NCBI RefSeq assembly: GCF_013371465.1
Contig: NZ_JABWDU010000008.1
Span: 1-64,000, forward strand
Direction of reading: 5' to 3'
Origin: Ensifer oleiphilus
Lineage (GTDB): Bacteria > Pseudomonadota > Alphaproteobacteria > Rhizobiales > Rhizobiaceae
DNA length: 64,000 nucleotides
Positions 42,071 to 51,715 of this stretch are shown one piece after another (within the stretch, counting starts at the first letter, position 1; each line of letters begins with the position of its first letter). The notes under the pieces are model-generated. The model had not been told where the DNA came from, did no database searches, and saw only the letters and a program-made list of their open reading frames with translations. The position numbers and the translations under genes were made by a program.

Positions 42071-43072
42071 TCAGGCGCTGCGCACCGACCGGCGCCAGAC
42101 GAAGGGGGCGTTGAGCCGCAATGATTGCGATTGCCCGACGTCCTCGCTCATCAGCCACGCAACCGCTGCCGCCGCGATCTCCTCGATCGGCTGGGCGAAC
42201 GTGGTCAGGTCGTAGGAGCTCCAGGCGGCCTGTGGAATATCGTCGAAGCCGACGACACAGAGATCCTCCGGGATCGACAGCGAAAACTGATGCCGGGCCG
42301 CATCCATGAAGCCGAGCGCGACAAGATCGGTAACGCAAAAGACCGCATCCGGACGCTCGCGACGGGTCATCAACCGCTGCGCCAGGACCTTGCCGCTTTC
42401 ATAACCGGTCGGGCCGAAGCGCTCGACGGTCACATCGAGCCCCTGTTCCCGCGCCGCTGCGACAAAGCCCACTTCGCGTGTCATGAGGCTCGGTGTCCCG
42501 GCTTCCGAATTGGCGAAGGCGAGCCGGCGACAGCCGGCCCGCAGGAACGCCGTCACGACGCTTTGCGCCGTATCATCGTCGTCGAGGTTAATTCTGAGCG
42601 GGCCTTGATGCTCGTCGTCGCGATTGATCAGAACCAGCCGCTGGCCGTTTCTGACGCAGAGATCGACGAGCGACTTGTCCGGCATGCCCGACAGCACGAT
42701 CGAGGCATCGGCGCGATACCGGATCGCCTGGCGCAAGGCCATGTCGACGCGTTCGTCGGAGCGATCGGTATTGACGATCATCGCGATCTTGCCGGCATTC
42801 TGCAGTTGCTGTGTCAGCGCCTTGATCAGCGCCGAACGATAGGGCGTGCCCATGTCGGAAACGACGAGGCAAACGATGCCGCTTTCGTTGCGCATCAATC
42901 CCCTTGCAAGGTGATTGACGTGATAACCGAGCGCTTCGGCCGCCTCCATGACCTTGCGGCGCGTCTCCGGCGCGATGCTGGCACCCGCTGTGAACGCGCG
43001 CGAAACGGCGGAGCGCGATACGCCGGCCTTCCTTGCCACTTCCTCTGCACTGACGAATATCTTGTCGCTCAT
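42071..43072 (-). CDS. LacI-family transcriptional regulator of the Afu-like importer
   Basis: A 333-residue LacI regulator with a textbook N-terminus: VSAEEVARKAGVSRSAVSRAFT and the hinge HVNHLARGLMRNESGIVCLVV near residue 52. The sensor domain follows, with FCVTDLVALGFMDAARHQ and VVGFDDIPQAAW. It is divergent from the AfuA-like gene (192-base gap). A sugar or sugar phosphate as inducer is typical of the family, which is one argument that the Fe-type transporter next door handles a sugar compound. The PAP2 gene ends 39 bases from its stop on the opposite strand. Confidence 0.92.
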   Translation of the reverse strand: MSDKIFVSAEEVARKAGVSRSAVSRAFTAGASIAPETRRKVMEAAEALGYHVNHLARGLMRNESGIVCLVVSDMGTPYRSALIKALTQQLQNAGKIAMIVNTDRSDERVDMALRQAIRYRADASIVLSGMPDKSLVDLCVRNGQRLVLINRDDEHQGPLRINLDDDDTAQSVVTAFLRAGCRRLAFANSEAGTPSLMTREVGFVAAAREQGLDVTVERFGPTGYESGKVLAQRLMTRRERPDAVFCVTDLVALGFMDAARHQFSLSIPEDLCVVGFDDIPQAAWSSYDLTTFAQPIEEIAAAAVAWLMSEDVGQSQSLRLNAPFVWRRSVRSA

Positions 43073-43124
43073 CGTGACCCACTATTGCACGGCCTTGCAA
43101 ACTTCTTGCAACAAATATCAGGCC

Positions 43125-43140
43125 TGTGCAAGCTTGCGCA
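43125..43140. promoter_or_regulatory. LacI-type operator candidate
   Basis: TGTGCAAGCTTGCGCA is a 16-bp near-palindrome with a central AAGCTT and one mismatched pair. It lies 53 bases before the LacI gene and 125 before the AfuA-like gene. Related TTGCAA pieces occur just upstream at 43094-43110 (CTTGCAAACTTCTTGCAAC). The core resembles LacI-family sites, but I cannot show binding. Confidence 0.4.
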
Positions 43141-43264
43141 AAGCCAATCGATTAAACTTTCCACTTTCGGTCGAAGTCGGATTGACAACATTCCGATCCC
43201 TGTGACACCTTGCACGCGCTTGCATTACTGCGATGTGGAGGCATCGCACCATTGGGAGGAAGTT

Positions 43265-44293
43265 ATGAAAGCTGTATCCATTTCGGTCGCGCTTGCCGCA
43301 ACCGGCCTAGCATTCGCAGCGTCTCAGGCGCAGGCGGCAGGCAGTCTCAATCTGATTTGCTCTGCGGACGTCGTCATATGCGAGCAGATGACCGCCGATT
43401 TCGAGAAGGAAAGCGGGATCAAGGTCAACATGGTTCGCCTGTCTTCCGGCGAGACCTATGCCAAAGTGCGCGCAGAAGCGCGCAACCCCAAGACGGATAT
43501 CTGGTGGGCCGGCACCGGCGACCCGCATCTGCAGGCCGCATCCGACGGGCTGACGCTCGAATACAAGTCGCCGATGCTCGATCAACTGCAGGATTGGGCC
43601 AAGAAGCAGGCCGAAGGCTCGGGGTTCCGCACGGTCGGCGTCTATGCCGGCGCGCTCGGCTGGGGATACAACACCGAAATCTTCCAGAAGAAGGGCTTCA
43701 AGGAGCCCAAGTGCTGGGCCGACCTGCTGGACGCGTCGCTCAAGGGCGAGATCCAGATGGCCAACCCGAACTCGTCGGGCACGGCCTATACGGCACTCGC
43801 ATCGCTGGTGCAGATCATGGGTGAAGACCAGGCGTTCGACTACCTGAAGAAACTCAACGCCAACGTCGCGCAATACACCAAGTCGGGTTCGGCACCGGTC
43901 AAATCGGCCGCGCGCGGCGAAGCCGGCCTCGGCATCGTCTTCATGCACGACGCCGTCGCGCAGACAGCCGAAGGCTTCCCGATCAAGGCGATCGCACCTT
44001 GCGAAGGCACCGGCTACGAAATCGGCTCGATGTCGATCATCCGCGGCGCCAAGAATCTGGACAATGCCAAAATCTGGTACGACTGGGCACTGAAACCTGA
44101 AGTTCAGTCGCGCATGAAGGACGCCAAGTCCTTCCAGCTGCCATCCAACAAGAGCGCGGAAGTGCCGAAGGAAGCGCCGAAGTTCGAGGACATCAAGCTG
44201 ATCGACTACGACTTCGCCACCTATGGCGATTCCGAAAAGCGCAAGGCTCTGCTCGAGCGCTGGGACCGCGAGGTTGGTGCCAACGCCAACTGA
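43265..44293 (+). CDS. AfuA/FbpA-like ABC substrate-binding protein, probable sugar-phosphate binder
   Basis: A 342-residue binding protein with a signal peptide (KAVSISVALAATGLAFAASQAQA). It belongs to the ferric-type cluster (LICSADVVICEQM, DIWWAGTGDPHLQAA, YAGALGWGYNTEIF). It lacks the tyrosine pair that binds iron in FbpA. Instead it has MHDA (His228-Asp229) and a glutamate at 252, spaced like the hexose-phosphate ligands I recall from Actinobacillus AfuA. GGGAGGAAGTT gives a strong start at ATG 43265. LacI control and a downstream phosphatase agree with a phosphorylated sugar as ligand, but this is inference. Confidence 0.82.
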   Translation: MKAVSISVALAATGLAFAASQAQAAGSLNLICSADVVICEQMTADFEKESGIKVNMVRLSSGETYAKVRAEARNPKTDIWWAGTGDPHLQAASDGLTLEYKSPMLDQLQDWAKKQAEGSGFRTVGVYAGALGWGYNTEIFQKKGFKEPKCWADLLDASLKGEIQMANPNSSGTAYTALASLVQIMGEDQAFDYLKKLNANVAQYTKSGSAPVKSAARGEAGLGIVFMHDAVAQTAEGFPIKAIAPCEGTGYEIGSMSIIRGAKNLDNAKIWYDWALKPEVQSRMKDAKSFQLPSNKSAEVPKEAPKFEDIKLIDYDFATYGDSEKRKALLERWDREVGANAN

Positions 44294-44306
44294 CGCCATT
44301 CGGTTT

Positions 44307-44340
44307 GCCGTCGACCGGATCGAACGATCCGGTCGACGGC
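44307..44340 (+). terminator. Perfect 16-bp hairpin after the binding-protein gene
   Basis: GCCGTCGACCGGATCG, two bases (AA), then its exact reverse complement. This strong hairpin starts 13 bases after the binding-protein stop and 91 before the permease gene. No uridine run follows, so it more likely stabilises the binding-protein message and limits read-through than acts as a full terminator. Confidence 0.6.
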
Positions 44341-44430
44341 ACCTCGAAAGACCGCAGGTGTCTCCGGCTCTCGCCAGCAGGCCCTGCACCATGATCGACA
44401 TTCCAATAGTGAAGAGACGCGAGGACCGTG

Positions 44431-46668
44431 ATGGAACATCGCAACCGTAGGCTCGACCTCACGCTCGGGCTAGGACTGGCCGCATTTCTGCTCGTGCCCT
44501 GGTACCGTATCGAAGGAGGCTTCTTCGGCCTTGGCTGGCTTTCCAGCTTTCCTTCCGACGCTGCCGTGGCACCCGGCCTTGCTCAGATCCTTGCCCACGG
44601 TCGTCCATGGCTTGCGGTCGCGCTCCTGCTTCTCGGCGTCTGCGCGGCCGCGCGGTTCATCCGGGACCCGGATCGCCGCGGTCTGCTGCTGGCGCTGGCC
44701 GGTGCAACTGGCCTCCTGTTCATTGCTCTCCAGGGTCTGGCGATCGGCTTTACCGGTTGGACCTGGACAATCAGCGAAACCCTCTTCGGCCCGCTCGCCG
44801 ATGGACAGCCCTCCATGGGTGCCGGGGCCGTTGTCGCGTCCCTCGCCTTCATCCTCATTTTCGCTTTCGGGCTCGCCGAGCGCGGCGTCATGAAGGGCGA
44901 TGCCTTCATCGTCGCTTCGATTTCGCTGCTGGTCTGCCTCGTCGTCGTCTTCGTCTTCTATCCCGTCGGCAGCATGTTTGCGGCCTCCGTCCAGGATTTC
45001 GACGGTTCGTTCAAGCCGGATGGCTTCCTGCGCAACATTCAGGACGGCTCGATCTGGAGCCTTGGCTGCGTCTCGGGCGGCGAGCGCTGCGGCGTTGCCT
45101 GGCGCACGCTGTGGCTGGCGCTGATGACCGCATCCGGTTCGACCCTGCTCGGCCTTGCCTTCGCGCTGGTCGCAACCCGGACCCGCTTTCCCTTCAAGAA
45201 GGGCATGCGCCTGTTGACGGTCCTGCCGATCATCACGCCGCCCTTCGTCATCGGTCTGGCGCTGACCCTGCTCTTCGGCCGCGCCGGCGTCATCACCGAG
45301 TTCCTGTCGGATGCCTTCGGCATCGAGCCGGGACGCTGGCTCTACGGCCTCACAGGCATCTGGATCGCTCAGGTCCTGTCCTTCACCCCGATTTCGTTCC
45401 TCGTGCTGATCGGCGTCGTCGAGGGCGTCAGCCCGTCGATGGAAGAGGCGTCACAGACCTTGCGCGCCGACCGCTGGCGGACATTCTGGCACGTCTCGCT
45501 GCCGCTGATGAAGCCGGGCCTTGCCAATGCCTTTCTGATCGGTTTCATCGAGAGCATGGCCGATTTCGGCAATCCGCTGGTGCTCGGCGGCAGCCACGGC
45601 GTGCTTTCGACGGAAATCTTCTTTGCCGTCGTCGGCGCTCAGAACGACCCGTCCCGCGCAGCCGTGCTTGCCATCATCCTCTTGTGCTTCACCCTGTCGG
45701 CCTTCCTGGCCCAGCGCTACTGGCTGGCGGGCAAGAACTATTCGACCGTGACCGGCAAGGGGGATTCCGGCTCGCATATCGCGCTGCCCCGGTCGCTGTC
45801 GATCGGTGTGCACGCGGTGGTGATCCCGTGGATGATCTTCACGATCGTCGTCTACGGCATGATCCTGTTCGGCGGCTTCGTGAAGACCTGGGGTCTCGAT
45901 AACTCGCTGACGCTCGAGCACTATATCAAGGCCTTCTCGATCTCGGTCACCGACGGCGCCATTGCCTGGACCGGCGTTGCTTGGAACTCGTTCTGGACGA
46001 CGATGGAGATCGCGCTGATCTCTGCGCCCTTGACGGCGATCGTCGGTCTGTTGACCGCCTACCTGATCGTTCGGCAGCGTTTTGCCGGGCGGGATGTGTT
46101 CGAATTCGCGCTGATGCTGAGTTTCGCCATTCCCGGCACTGTCATCGGCATCAGCTACATCATCGCCTTCAACCTGCCGCCGCTTGAAATGACCGGCACG
46201 GCGCTGATCCTCGTTGCCTGCTTCGTCTTCCGCAACATGCCGGTCGGGGTTCGCGGCGGCATCGCGGCAATGAGCCAGCTCGACAAGAGCCTGGACGAGG
46301 CCTCTCTGACGCTCCGGGCAACCAGCTTCCGCACGCTGCGCAAGGTGATCCTGCCGCTGTTGCGGCCGGCGATCGTCGCTGCCCTCGTCTATTCGTTCGT
46401 GCGGGCGATCACATCGATCAGCGCCGTCGTCTTCCTCGTCAGCGCCGAATACAACATGGCGACGTCCTACATCGTCGGGCTTGTCGAAAACGGCGAGTTC
46501 GGCGTGGCGATCGCCTATTCCTCGGCCCTCATCGTGGTGATGATCACCGTCATCACCGGACTGCAATTGCTTGTCGGCGAGCGCAAGCTCCGGCGCGAAA
46601 ACCGCGTCTTCGGCGCGGCTCAGGCCCGCGCCGCCGCCAAGACCCTTTCTCAGGAGAACCCCGCATGA
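44431..46668 (+). CDS. Fused double-domain ABC permease (FbpB/AfuB type)
   Basis: A 745-residue permease with two copies of the membrane domain in one chain, as in FbpB. The N-terminal ~120 residues contain additional hydrophobic helices. Each half has an ATPase-docking EAA loop: MEEASQTLRADRWRTFWHV near residue 336 and LDEASLTLRATSFRTLRKV near 619. It forms the channel for the binding protein upstream. ATG 44431 is preferred (GAGGACC just before); a GTG one codon earlier is possible. It overlaps the ATPase gene by 4 bases. Confidence 0.9.
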   Translation: MEHRNRRLDLTLGLGLAAFLLVPWYRIEGGFFGLGWLSSFPSDAAVAPGLAQILAHGRPWLAVALLLLGVCAAARFIRDPDRRGLLLALAGATGLLFIALQGLAIGFTGWTWTISETLFGPLADGQPSMGAGAVVASLAFILIFAFGLAERGVMKGDAFIVASISLLVCLVVVFVFYPVGSMFAASVQDFDGSFKPDGFLRNIQDGSIWSLGCVSGGERCGVAWRTLWLALMTASGSTLLGLAFALVATRTRFPFKKGMRLLTVLPIITPPFVIGLALTLLFGRAGVITEFLSDAFGIEPGRWLYGLTGIWIAQVLSFTPISFLVLIGVVEGVSPSMEEASQTLRADRWRTFWHVSLPLMKPGLANAFLIGFIESMADFGNPLVLGGSHGVLSTEIFFAVVGAQNDPSRAAVLAIILLCFTLSAFLAQRYWLAGKNYSTVTGKGDSGSHIALPRSLSIGVHAVVIPWMIFTIVVYGMILFGGFVKTWGLDNSLTLEHYIKAFSISVTDGAIAWTGVAWNSFWTTMEIALISAPLTAIVGLLTAYLIVRQRFAGRDVFEFALMLSFAIPGTVIGISYIIAFNLPPLEMTGTALILVACFVFRNMPVGVRGGIAAMSQLDKSLDEASLTLRATSFRTLRKVILPLLRPAIVAALVYSFVRAITSISAVVFLVSAEYNMATSYIVGLVENGEFGVAIAYSSALIVVMITVITGLQLLVGERKLRRENRVFGAAQARAAAKTLSQENPA

Positions 46669-47726
46669 GCACTCCCCGCACCGGCTCGGTCGTCTTCCAG
46701 AACGTGCGCAAGCAGTTCGGCGCCTTCACCGCCATCCACGACCTTTCGCTGACCATCGAACCCGGCACGCTCGTCACCCTGCTCGGCCCATCCGGCTGCG
46801 GCAAGACCACGACGCTGCGCATGCTCGCCGGCCTGGAACATCCGTCTGCCGGTCGGATCCTGATCGGCGGCAAGGACGTCACCATGCTGCCGGCCAATGA
46901 GCGCGACGTGTCGATGGTGTTCCAGTCCTATGCGCTGTTTCCGCATATGACGTCGCTCGACAACGTTGCCTACGGCCTTGAATCGTCGGGCATGAAGAAG
47001 AAGGAAGCGCGGGACCGGGCAGAGGAAGGCTTGAAGCTCGTCGGCCTCGGCGGCCTCGGCCAGCGGCTTCCGGCCGAATTGTCGGGCGGCCAGCAGCAGC
47101 GCGTCGCCGTGGCGCGCGCGCTGGTGCTCGAACCGCAGGTGCTGCTGCTGGACGAACCGCTTTCCAACCTCGACGCGCGGCTGCGCCGGCGTGTGCGCAC
47201 GGAAATCCGCGAGCTGCAGCAACGGCTTGGCTTTACAGCCGTCTATGTTACCCACGACCAGGACGAGGCGCTCGCGGTCTCCGACCGGATCATCGTGATG
47301 AAGGATGGCGAGATCGCCCAGGAGGGCGCGCCGCGCGAGCTTTACGAAGCGCCGGCGTCCGCCTTCATTGCCGACTTCATGGGCGAAGCCAATGTGCTGT
47401 CTTGCGAAATCACCGCGTCGGACGCCGGCCTTGCCACCATCCGCATCGGCGGGCTCGAACATCGGCTGCCGTCGCGCAATGCCCGGCCCGGCCCGTCAAA
47501 GCTTGCCGTGCGCCCCAATGCCGTGACGTTGACGCCGGCGACGGGCGCAGCGCTTCCCGGAACCATCAGCACGGCCGCCTATCTTGGCGGTCACATCGAG
47601 TATGAAGTTGAAACTCAAAATGGATTGCTCTTCGTCGTCGACGAAGCGATCGAGCGGATGTTACCGCCCGCGACAGAAGTTGCTATCGGCTTCCGCAGCC
47701 GTGGCCTTGCTTTAATTGACGTATGA
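46665..47726 (+). CDS. ABC transporter ATPase (FbpC/AfuC/PotA family)
   Basis: A 353-residue importer ATPase. Walker A is LLGPSGCGKTTTLRML near residue 40, the Q-loop is MVFQSYALFPHM, the signature LSGGQQQRVAVARAL near residue 141 and Walker B LLLDEPLSNLDARL near 163. A TOBE-type regulatory domain follows from ~240. It powers the fused permease. Its coupled start (ATGA overlap) shows that it belongs to the same operon. Start and length are standard. Confidence 0.93.
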   Translation: MSTPRTGSVVFQNVRKQFGAFTAIHDLSLTIEPGTLVTLLGPSGCGKTTTLRMLAGLEHPSAGRILIGGKDVTMLPANERDVSMVFQSYALFPHMTSLDNVAYGLESSGMKKKEARDRAEEGLKLVGLGGLGQRLPAELSGGQQQRVAVARALVLEPQVLLLDEPLSNLDARLRRRVRTEIRELQQRLGFTAVYVTHDQDEALAVSDRIIVMKDGEIAQEGAPRELYEAPASAFIADFMGEANVLSCEITASDAGLATIRIGGLEHRLPSRNARPGPSKLAVRPNAVTLTPATGAALPGTISTAAYLGGHIEYEVETQNGLLFVVDEAIERMLPPATEVAIGFRSRGLALIDV

Positions 47727-47757
47727 TTTCGAGACCGACACAGGAAGGACCTTTCGC

Positions 47758-48570
47758 ATGACATCGCCAATCGCGGGCCTGGAATCCCGCTTCGCGCTCG
47801 CCAAGATCATTGCCGGCGAAGCCGGACGGCTCGCGCACGACTACTTCCTGCGGCGCGAAACGCTGGTGATCGAAACCAAGGCCGACGCTCATGACGTCGT
47901 CTCGATCGCCGACCGGAACGTCGAAACGCTGATCCGTGACCGCATCAGCGCTGCGTTCCCTGACGACGGCGCGCTTGGCGAGGAACACGGCCTTGTCAGC
48001 GGCACCTCGGGCTTTACCTGGGTAATCGACCCGATCGACGGCACGACGCCCTTCGTCAACGGCATGCCCAACTGGTGCATCTCGATCGCCGTGCTTCATG
48101 CCGACAAGCCGGTGATCGGCGTGATCCAGTCGCCGTGCCACGACGAACTTTATGCGGCGGCGGCCGGCCACGGTGCGACGCTCAACGGCAAGATCCTGCG
48201 CCTCGACGCGACGCGGACGATCCGAGATGCGGTGACCGGTCTTGGCGCCAACAATCATGTCACGCCAGCCGAAGTCGCGGGGATCGTCGAGCGGCTCCTC
48301 GAAGCCGGCGGCAACTTCATGCGCAACGGCTCGGGTGCACTGATGATCGCCTATGTGGCGGCCGGCCGGCTGGTCGGCTACTACGAGCCCTACATGCATG
48401 CCTGGGATTGCCTGGCCGGCTATTGCCTGGTCAACGAGGCGGGCGGCTGGTCGCTGCCGTTCCCGACGCAGGGTGAAGCGCTGACACGGGGAAGCGCCGT
48501 TCTGGTCGCAGCACCCGGCGCTATCGACGACCTGCTCAAGGTCGCGCAGCTGGAACGCAAGGCAGCCTGA
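47758..48570 (+). CDS. Inositol-monophosphatase-family phosphatase
   Basis: A 270-residue metal-dependent phosphatase. GEEHGLVSG near residue 77 and WVIDPIDGTTPFVNG near residue 88 supply the metal-binding glutamate and aspartates, and HAWDCLAGYCLVNEAGG near residue 208 the last aspartate. The family includes inositol monophosphatase, histidinol-phosphatase and fructose-1,6-bisphosphatase-like enzymes. It follows the importer operon with a 31-base gap and AGGAAGGA as ribosome binding site, so it probably dephosphorylates the compound taken up. The substrate is not known. Confidence 0.85.
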   Translation: MTSPIAGLESRFALAKIIAGEAGRLAHDYFLRRETLVIETKADAHDVVSIADRNVETLIRDRISAAFPDDGALGEEHGLVSGTSGFTWVIDPIDGTTPFVNGMPNWCISIAVLHADKPVIGVIQSPCHDELYAAAAGHGATLNGKILRLDATRTIRDAVTGLGANNHVTPAEVAGIVERLLEAGGNFMRNGSGALMIAYVAAGRLVGYYEPYMHAWDCLAGYCLVNEAGGWSLPFPTQGEALTRGSAVLVAAPGAIDDLLKVAQLERKAA

Positions 48571-48591
48571 GCACAACGACCCGACACGCGA

Positions 48592-49365
48592 TCAGTTCGC
48601 CTGCTTGTCGGCCTTGGCCGTCAGCAGGTTGACGAGCTCCATCGGGAACGGGAAGACAATCGTCGAATTCTTTTCCCCGGCGATGACGTTCAAGGTGCTC
48701 AGATAGCGCAACTGCATGGCTTGCGGCTGCCGGGCAAGGATCTCGGCGGCCTCGAGCAGCTTGGCGGCCGCCTGCTGTTCACCCTCGGCATTGATGACCT
48801 TGGCGCGACGTTCACGCTCGGCCTCCGCCTGGCGGGCGATGGCGCGCACCATGCTTTCGTTGATGTCGACATGCTTGATCTCGACGGTCGCGACCTTGAT
48901 ACCCCAGGCATCGGTCTGGCTGTCGAGGATCTTCTGGATGTCGTCGTTCAGCCGGTCGCGCTCGGCCAGCATTTCGTCGAGATCGTGCTTGCCGAGCACC
49001 GAGCGCAATGTCGTCTGGGCGAGCTGGCTCGTCGCCATCATGAAGTCCTCGACCTGGATCGTCGATTTTTCGGCATCGATCACCCGGAAGTAGATGACGG
49101 CGCTGACACGAACCGACACGTTGTCGTGCGAGATCACGTCCTGGCTCGGAACGTCGAGCACGCGGGTTCTGAGATCCACCCGCACCATCTGCTGGACATA
49201 GGGGAGAAGCAGGATCAGCCCCGGCCCCTTGACCCCGGTGAAGCGGCCGAGCGTAAAGATGACACCGCGCTCGTATTCACGCAGGATCCGGATCGCATAA
49301 GCGATCACGATCAGGAAAAACAAAAGGATCGCCAGATAGGGAGCAAGGCTCCCGAGCATGTCCAT
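48592..49365 (-). CDS. Slipin/stomatin-like SPFH-domain membrane protein
   Basis: A 257-residue membrane protein. The N-terminal helix is [18 protein letters not shown], then the SPFH domain ([41 protein letters not shown]), then a coiled region rich in Glu/Arg/Ala ([20 protein letters not shown]). Such proteins form oligomeric rings on the inner membrane and work with an NfeD protein, encoded just upstream. I chose ATG 49365 because GAGGAG stands at a suitable distance; a GTG three codons upstream is too close to that site. Confidence 0.9.
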   Translation of the reverse strand: MDMLGSLAPYLAILLFFLIVIAYAIRILREYERGVIFTLGRFTGVKGPGLILLLPYVQQMVRVDLRTRVLDVPSQDVISHDNVSVRVSAVIYFRVIDAEKSTIQVEDFMMATSQLAQTTLRSVLGKHDLDEMLAERDRLNDDIQKILDSQTDAWGIKVATVEIKHVDINESMVRAIARQAEAERERRAKVINAEGEQQAAAKLLEAAEILARQPQAMQLRYLSTLNVIAGEKNSTIVFPFPMELVNLLTAKADKQAN

Positions 49366-49391
49366 GATTTCCACTCCTCTTGCCGCAGGCG

Positions 49392-50750
49392 TCAGGCCTT
49401 TGCCTCGTCGCGCGCGACCTCAAGCGTCAGCCCGTTGCGGCCGACCACCTTCACATTCTCTCCGGTTGTAAATGTCTCGCTGCCGACGGCCTGCCAGCGC
49501 TCGCCGTGGGCAATGACATAGCCCTTGGCACCAGCCCAACTATCGATCTTGCCTGTGATCCCGATCATCTGCTCAGCTCCGGTGACGACGGCGCGGCGGC
49601 GGGAACCGAAGGCGAGGCGCCCGACGAGCAGGCTGAAGCCGAGGCTGGCGATGCCAACACCGGCAAGCAACGGCCAGGACACCGCCAGCCCCGGCGTGTC
49701 CGTATCGAAAAAGATCGCGGCGCCGAGAACGAGCGCCAGGGCACCGCCTGTCCCGAGCACGCCGAACGAAGGCGAATGTGCCTCTGCAACCAGCAGGCCG
49801 ATGCCGAGCAGGATCAGGCCGACGCCGGCATAGCTGACCGGCAGGACGGCCAGCGCATAGAGCCCGAGCAGCAGGCATATGCCGCCGACAGTGCCCGGCA
49901 CGACGGATCCGGGCGTGAGGAACTCGAAGATCAGTCCATAGATGCCGACCATCATCAGAATGATCGCGATGTTCGGGTCGGTGATCACCGAAAGCAGGCG
50001 CGTGCGCCAGTCGGGTGTAAAAGCCTTCACGCCAAGCCGCGACGTTTCAAGCGTGACATCCGTCTGTCCGACACGGACAGTCCGCCCCTGCGCCTGCTTC
50101 AGCAGGTCGTCGATGGAAACGGCAGTGAAATCGACGACTTTCTGTTGTACTGCCGCCACGGCCGACAGGCTGGCCGCCTCACGCACCGCCCGCTCGGCCC
50201 AATCGGCGTTACGGCCACGCAACTCGGCCAGTCCGCGGATATAGGCGACGGCATCATTGACGAGCTTTGCATCGCTCGCGGTTTGCGGTGGTTTGGCGGC
50301 GGTGTCTTTGTCGTTCCCGCCGGGGCTCTCATCCTCCTGTCCACCAAACATGTCTCCACCAATGGCAATCGGCGTTGCCGCCCCGAGATTGGTTCCCGGC
50401 GCCATGGCGGCGATATGGCTCGCATAGAGGATATAGGTGCCGGCACTGGCAGCCCGCGCGCCGCTGGGCGCGACGAAGCTGGCGACTGGAATCTCTGATG
50501 CCAGGATTGCCTGGATGATCTCGCGCATCGACGTATCGAGACCGCCCGGCGTATCCATTTGCAGAATGACAAGCCGCAGGTGCCGGTCATTGGCGCGCAG
50601 CAAACCGCGTTTGACGTATTCAGCCGTTGCCGGACCGATCGCCCCCTTCAAATTGAGCACCAAGGCGACCCGCTCGGTTTCTGGCGCGGACGCCGCTGGA
50701 AACCAGCACGTCGATATCAGGGCAAGCAACAGGCTGAGGATTCGCAACAC
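49392..50750 (-). CDS. NfeD-family membrane-bound serine protease (ClpP-class)
   Basis: A long NfeD protein (452 residues with GTG 50750). A signal peptide ([15 protein letters not shown]) leads to a ClpP-like domain with [16 protein letters not shown] and, near residue 105, [17 protein letters not shown]. The latter holds the serine-lysine region of the 1510-type protease. A four-helix membrane block follows ([17 protein letters not shown] onwards), then an OB-fold NfeD domain near the C-terminus. It partners the downstream SPFH gene, 17 or 26 bases away. The start is uncertain: TTG 50759 and GTG 50843 are alternatives. Confidence 0.87.
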   Translation of the reverse strand: MLRILSLLLALISTCWFPAASAPETERVALVLNLKGAIGPATAEYVKRGLLRANDRHLRLVILQMDTPGGLDTSMREIIQAILASEIPVASFVAPSGARAASAGTYILYASHIAAMAPGTNLGAATPIAIGGDMFGGQEDESPGGNDKDTAAKPPQTASDAKLVNDAVAYIRGLAELRGRNADWAERAVREAASLSAVAAVQQKVVDFTAVSIDDLLKQAQGRTVRVGQTDVTLETSRLGVKAFTPDWRTRLLSVITDPNIAIILMMVGIYGLIFEFLTPGSVVPGTVGGICLLLGLYALAVLPVSYAGVGLILLGIGLLVAEAHSPSFGVLGTGGALALVLGAAIFFDTDTPGLAVSWPLLAGVGIASLGFSLLVGRLAFGSRRRAVVTGAEQMIGITGKIDSWAGAKGYVIAHGERWQAVGSETFTTGENVKVVGRNGLTLEVARDEAKA

Positions 50751-50994
50751 CGTCGTCAAAGCCTCGGATTGCAGGCGCCTTCGGCGAAGACGTCCCGCCG
50801 AGGCAATATTAGCACACCATAAAGTTAAGGCGAAGCACAACACACCACCGCAGTCCGGACGGTGAGTAGGATGACAAAGTCCCTCATCAGGACTATCTGC
50901 ATGTCAGGACAACCGCACTGCTTCGCGGAAATGAACAACGTGGCCGTGCTTGCTGGGGCAAGCCGCCTTCGACTTCTAGAGGAAACCCGCCCGC

Positions 50995-51696
50995 TTGGAG
51001 ACAACACTCTATCTGCCGATCAAGCGCTTCCTCGAAGAGGCCGGTTACTCCGTCAAGGGCGAGGTCGGGGGCTGCGATATCCTTGCGCTCAGCGACGACG
51101 AACCACCGCTCGTCGTCATCTGCGAATTGAAGCTGACGTTCAATCTGGAGCTGGTCCTGCAAGCGGTGGATCGGGCCAATGCCGGTGACGAAGTCTGGAT
51201 CGCCGCACGCGTCTCGGCCAAGGGCAAGGGCCGCGAGAGCGACCGGCGCTTTCGCGATCTGTGCCGCCGGATCGGGTTCGGCATGCTTGCCGTTGCCGAC
51301 AACGGCACGGTCGATGTCATCGTCGCAGCCTCCGCCGCCATGCCGCGCAAGAACCTGAAAAAGCGGGCACGCCTCATCAAGGAGCATCACCGCCGCAAGG
51401 GCGACCCGACGCTCGGCGGCAGCACGCGCGCGCCGATCATGACGGCCTACCGCCAGCAGGCGCTTGCCTGCGCCGCCGCCTTGCAGAGCGGACAGATGCG
51501 CCCGCGCGACCTGCGCCAAGCCGCCCCTGACGCCGCCAAGATCCTGCAGGGCAATGTCTATGGCTGGTTCGAACGGGTCGATCGCGGCGTCTATGCACTG
51601 ACCGACGTGGGGGCGGAAGCGCTTCGGCGCTGGCCGCAAGGCGCTGCTTCGGGCGTGTCAGAGATCGAGACGATGGCAACAGTGTCGGAAGACTGA
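50995..51696 (+). CDS. DUF2161-family protein (PD-(D/E)XK-like)
   Basis: A 233-residue protein. The N-terminal part (LYLPIKRFLEEAGYSVKGEV, GCDILAL, VVICELKLTFNLELVLQAVD) carries the acidic D...E-x-K pattern of a nuclease-like fold, as described for DUF2161 proteins. The C-terminal part is helical and ends in a winged-helix-like YGWFERVDRGVYALTDVG. Function is unknown; a nuclease role is only suggested. TTG at 50995 is the best start, with AGAGGA upstream. Confidence 0.72.
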   Translation: METTLYLPIKRFLEEAGYSVKGEVGGCDILALSDDEPPLVVICELKLTFNLELVLQAVDRANAGDEVWIAARVSAKGKGRESDRRFRDLCRRIGFGMLAVADNGTVDVIVAASAAMPRKNLKKRARLIKEHHRRKGDPTLGGSTRAPIMTAYRQQALACAAALQSGQMRPRDLRQAAPDAAKILQGNVYGWFERVDRGVYALTDVGAEALRRWPQGAASGVSEIETMATVSED

Positions 51697-51715
51697 GCTG
51701 GCGCGGAGAGCACAG

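Noticed and set aside
43192-43220. Promoter candidate beginning TTGACA before the AfuA-like gene
   Set aside because: The -35-like hexamer is good but no acceptable -10 lies 16-18 bases downstream.
42125-43264. N-terminal extension of the AfuA-like binding protein
   Set aside because: The in-frame region overlaps the LacI gene on the other strand and the regulatory gap; the signal peptide and strong ribosome binding site fix the start at 43265.
46665-47726. Ferric iron uptake as the function of the FbpC-like ATPase operon
   Set aside because: The binding protein lacks the tyrosine pair for iron, and the regulator and downstream phosphatase point to a phosphorylated sugar; iron is kept only as an alternative.
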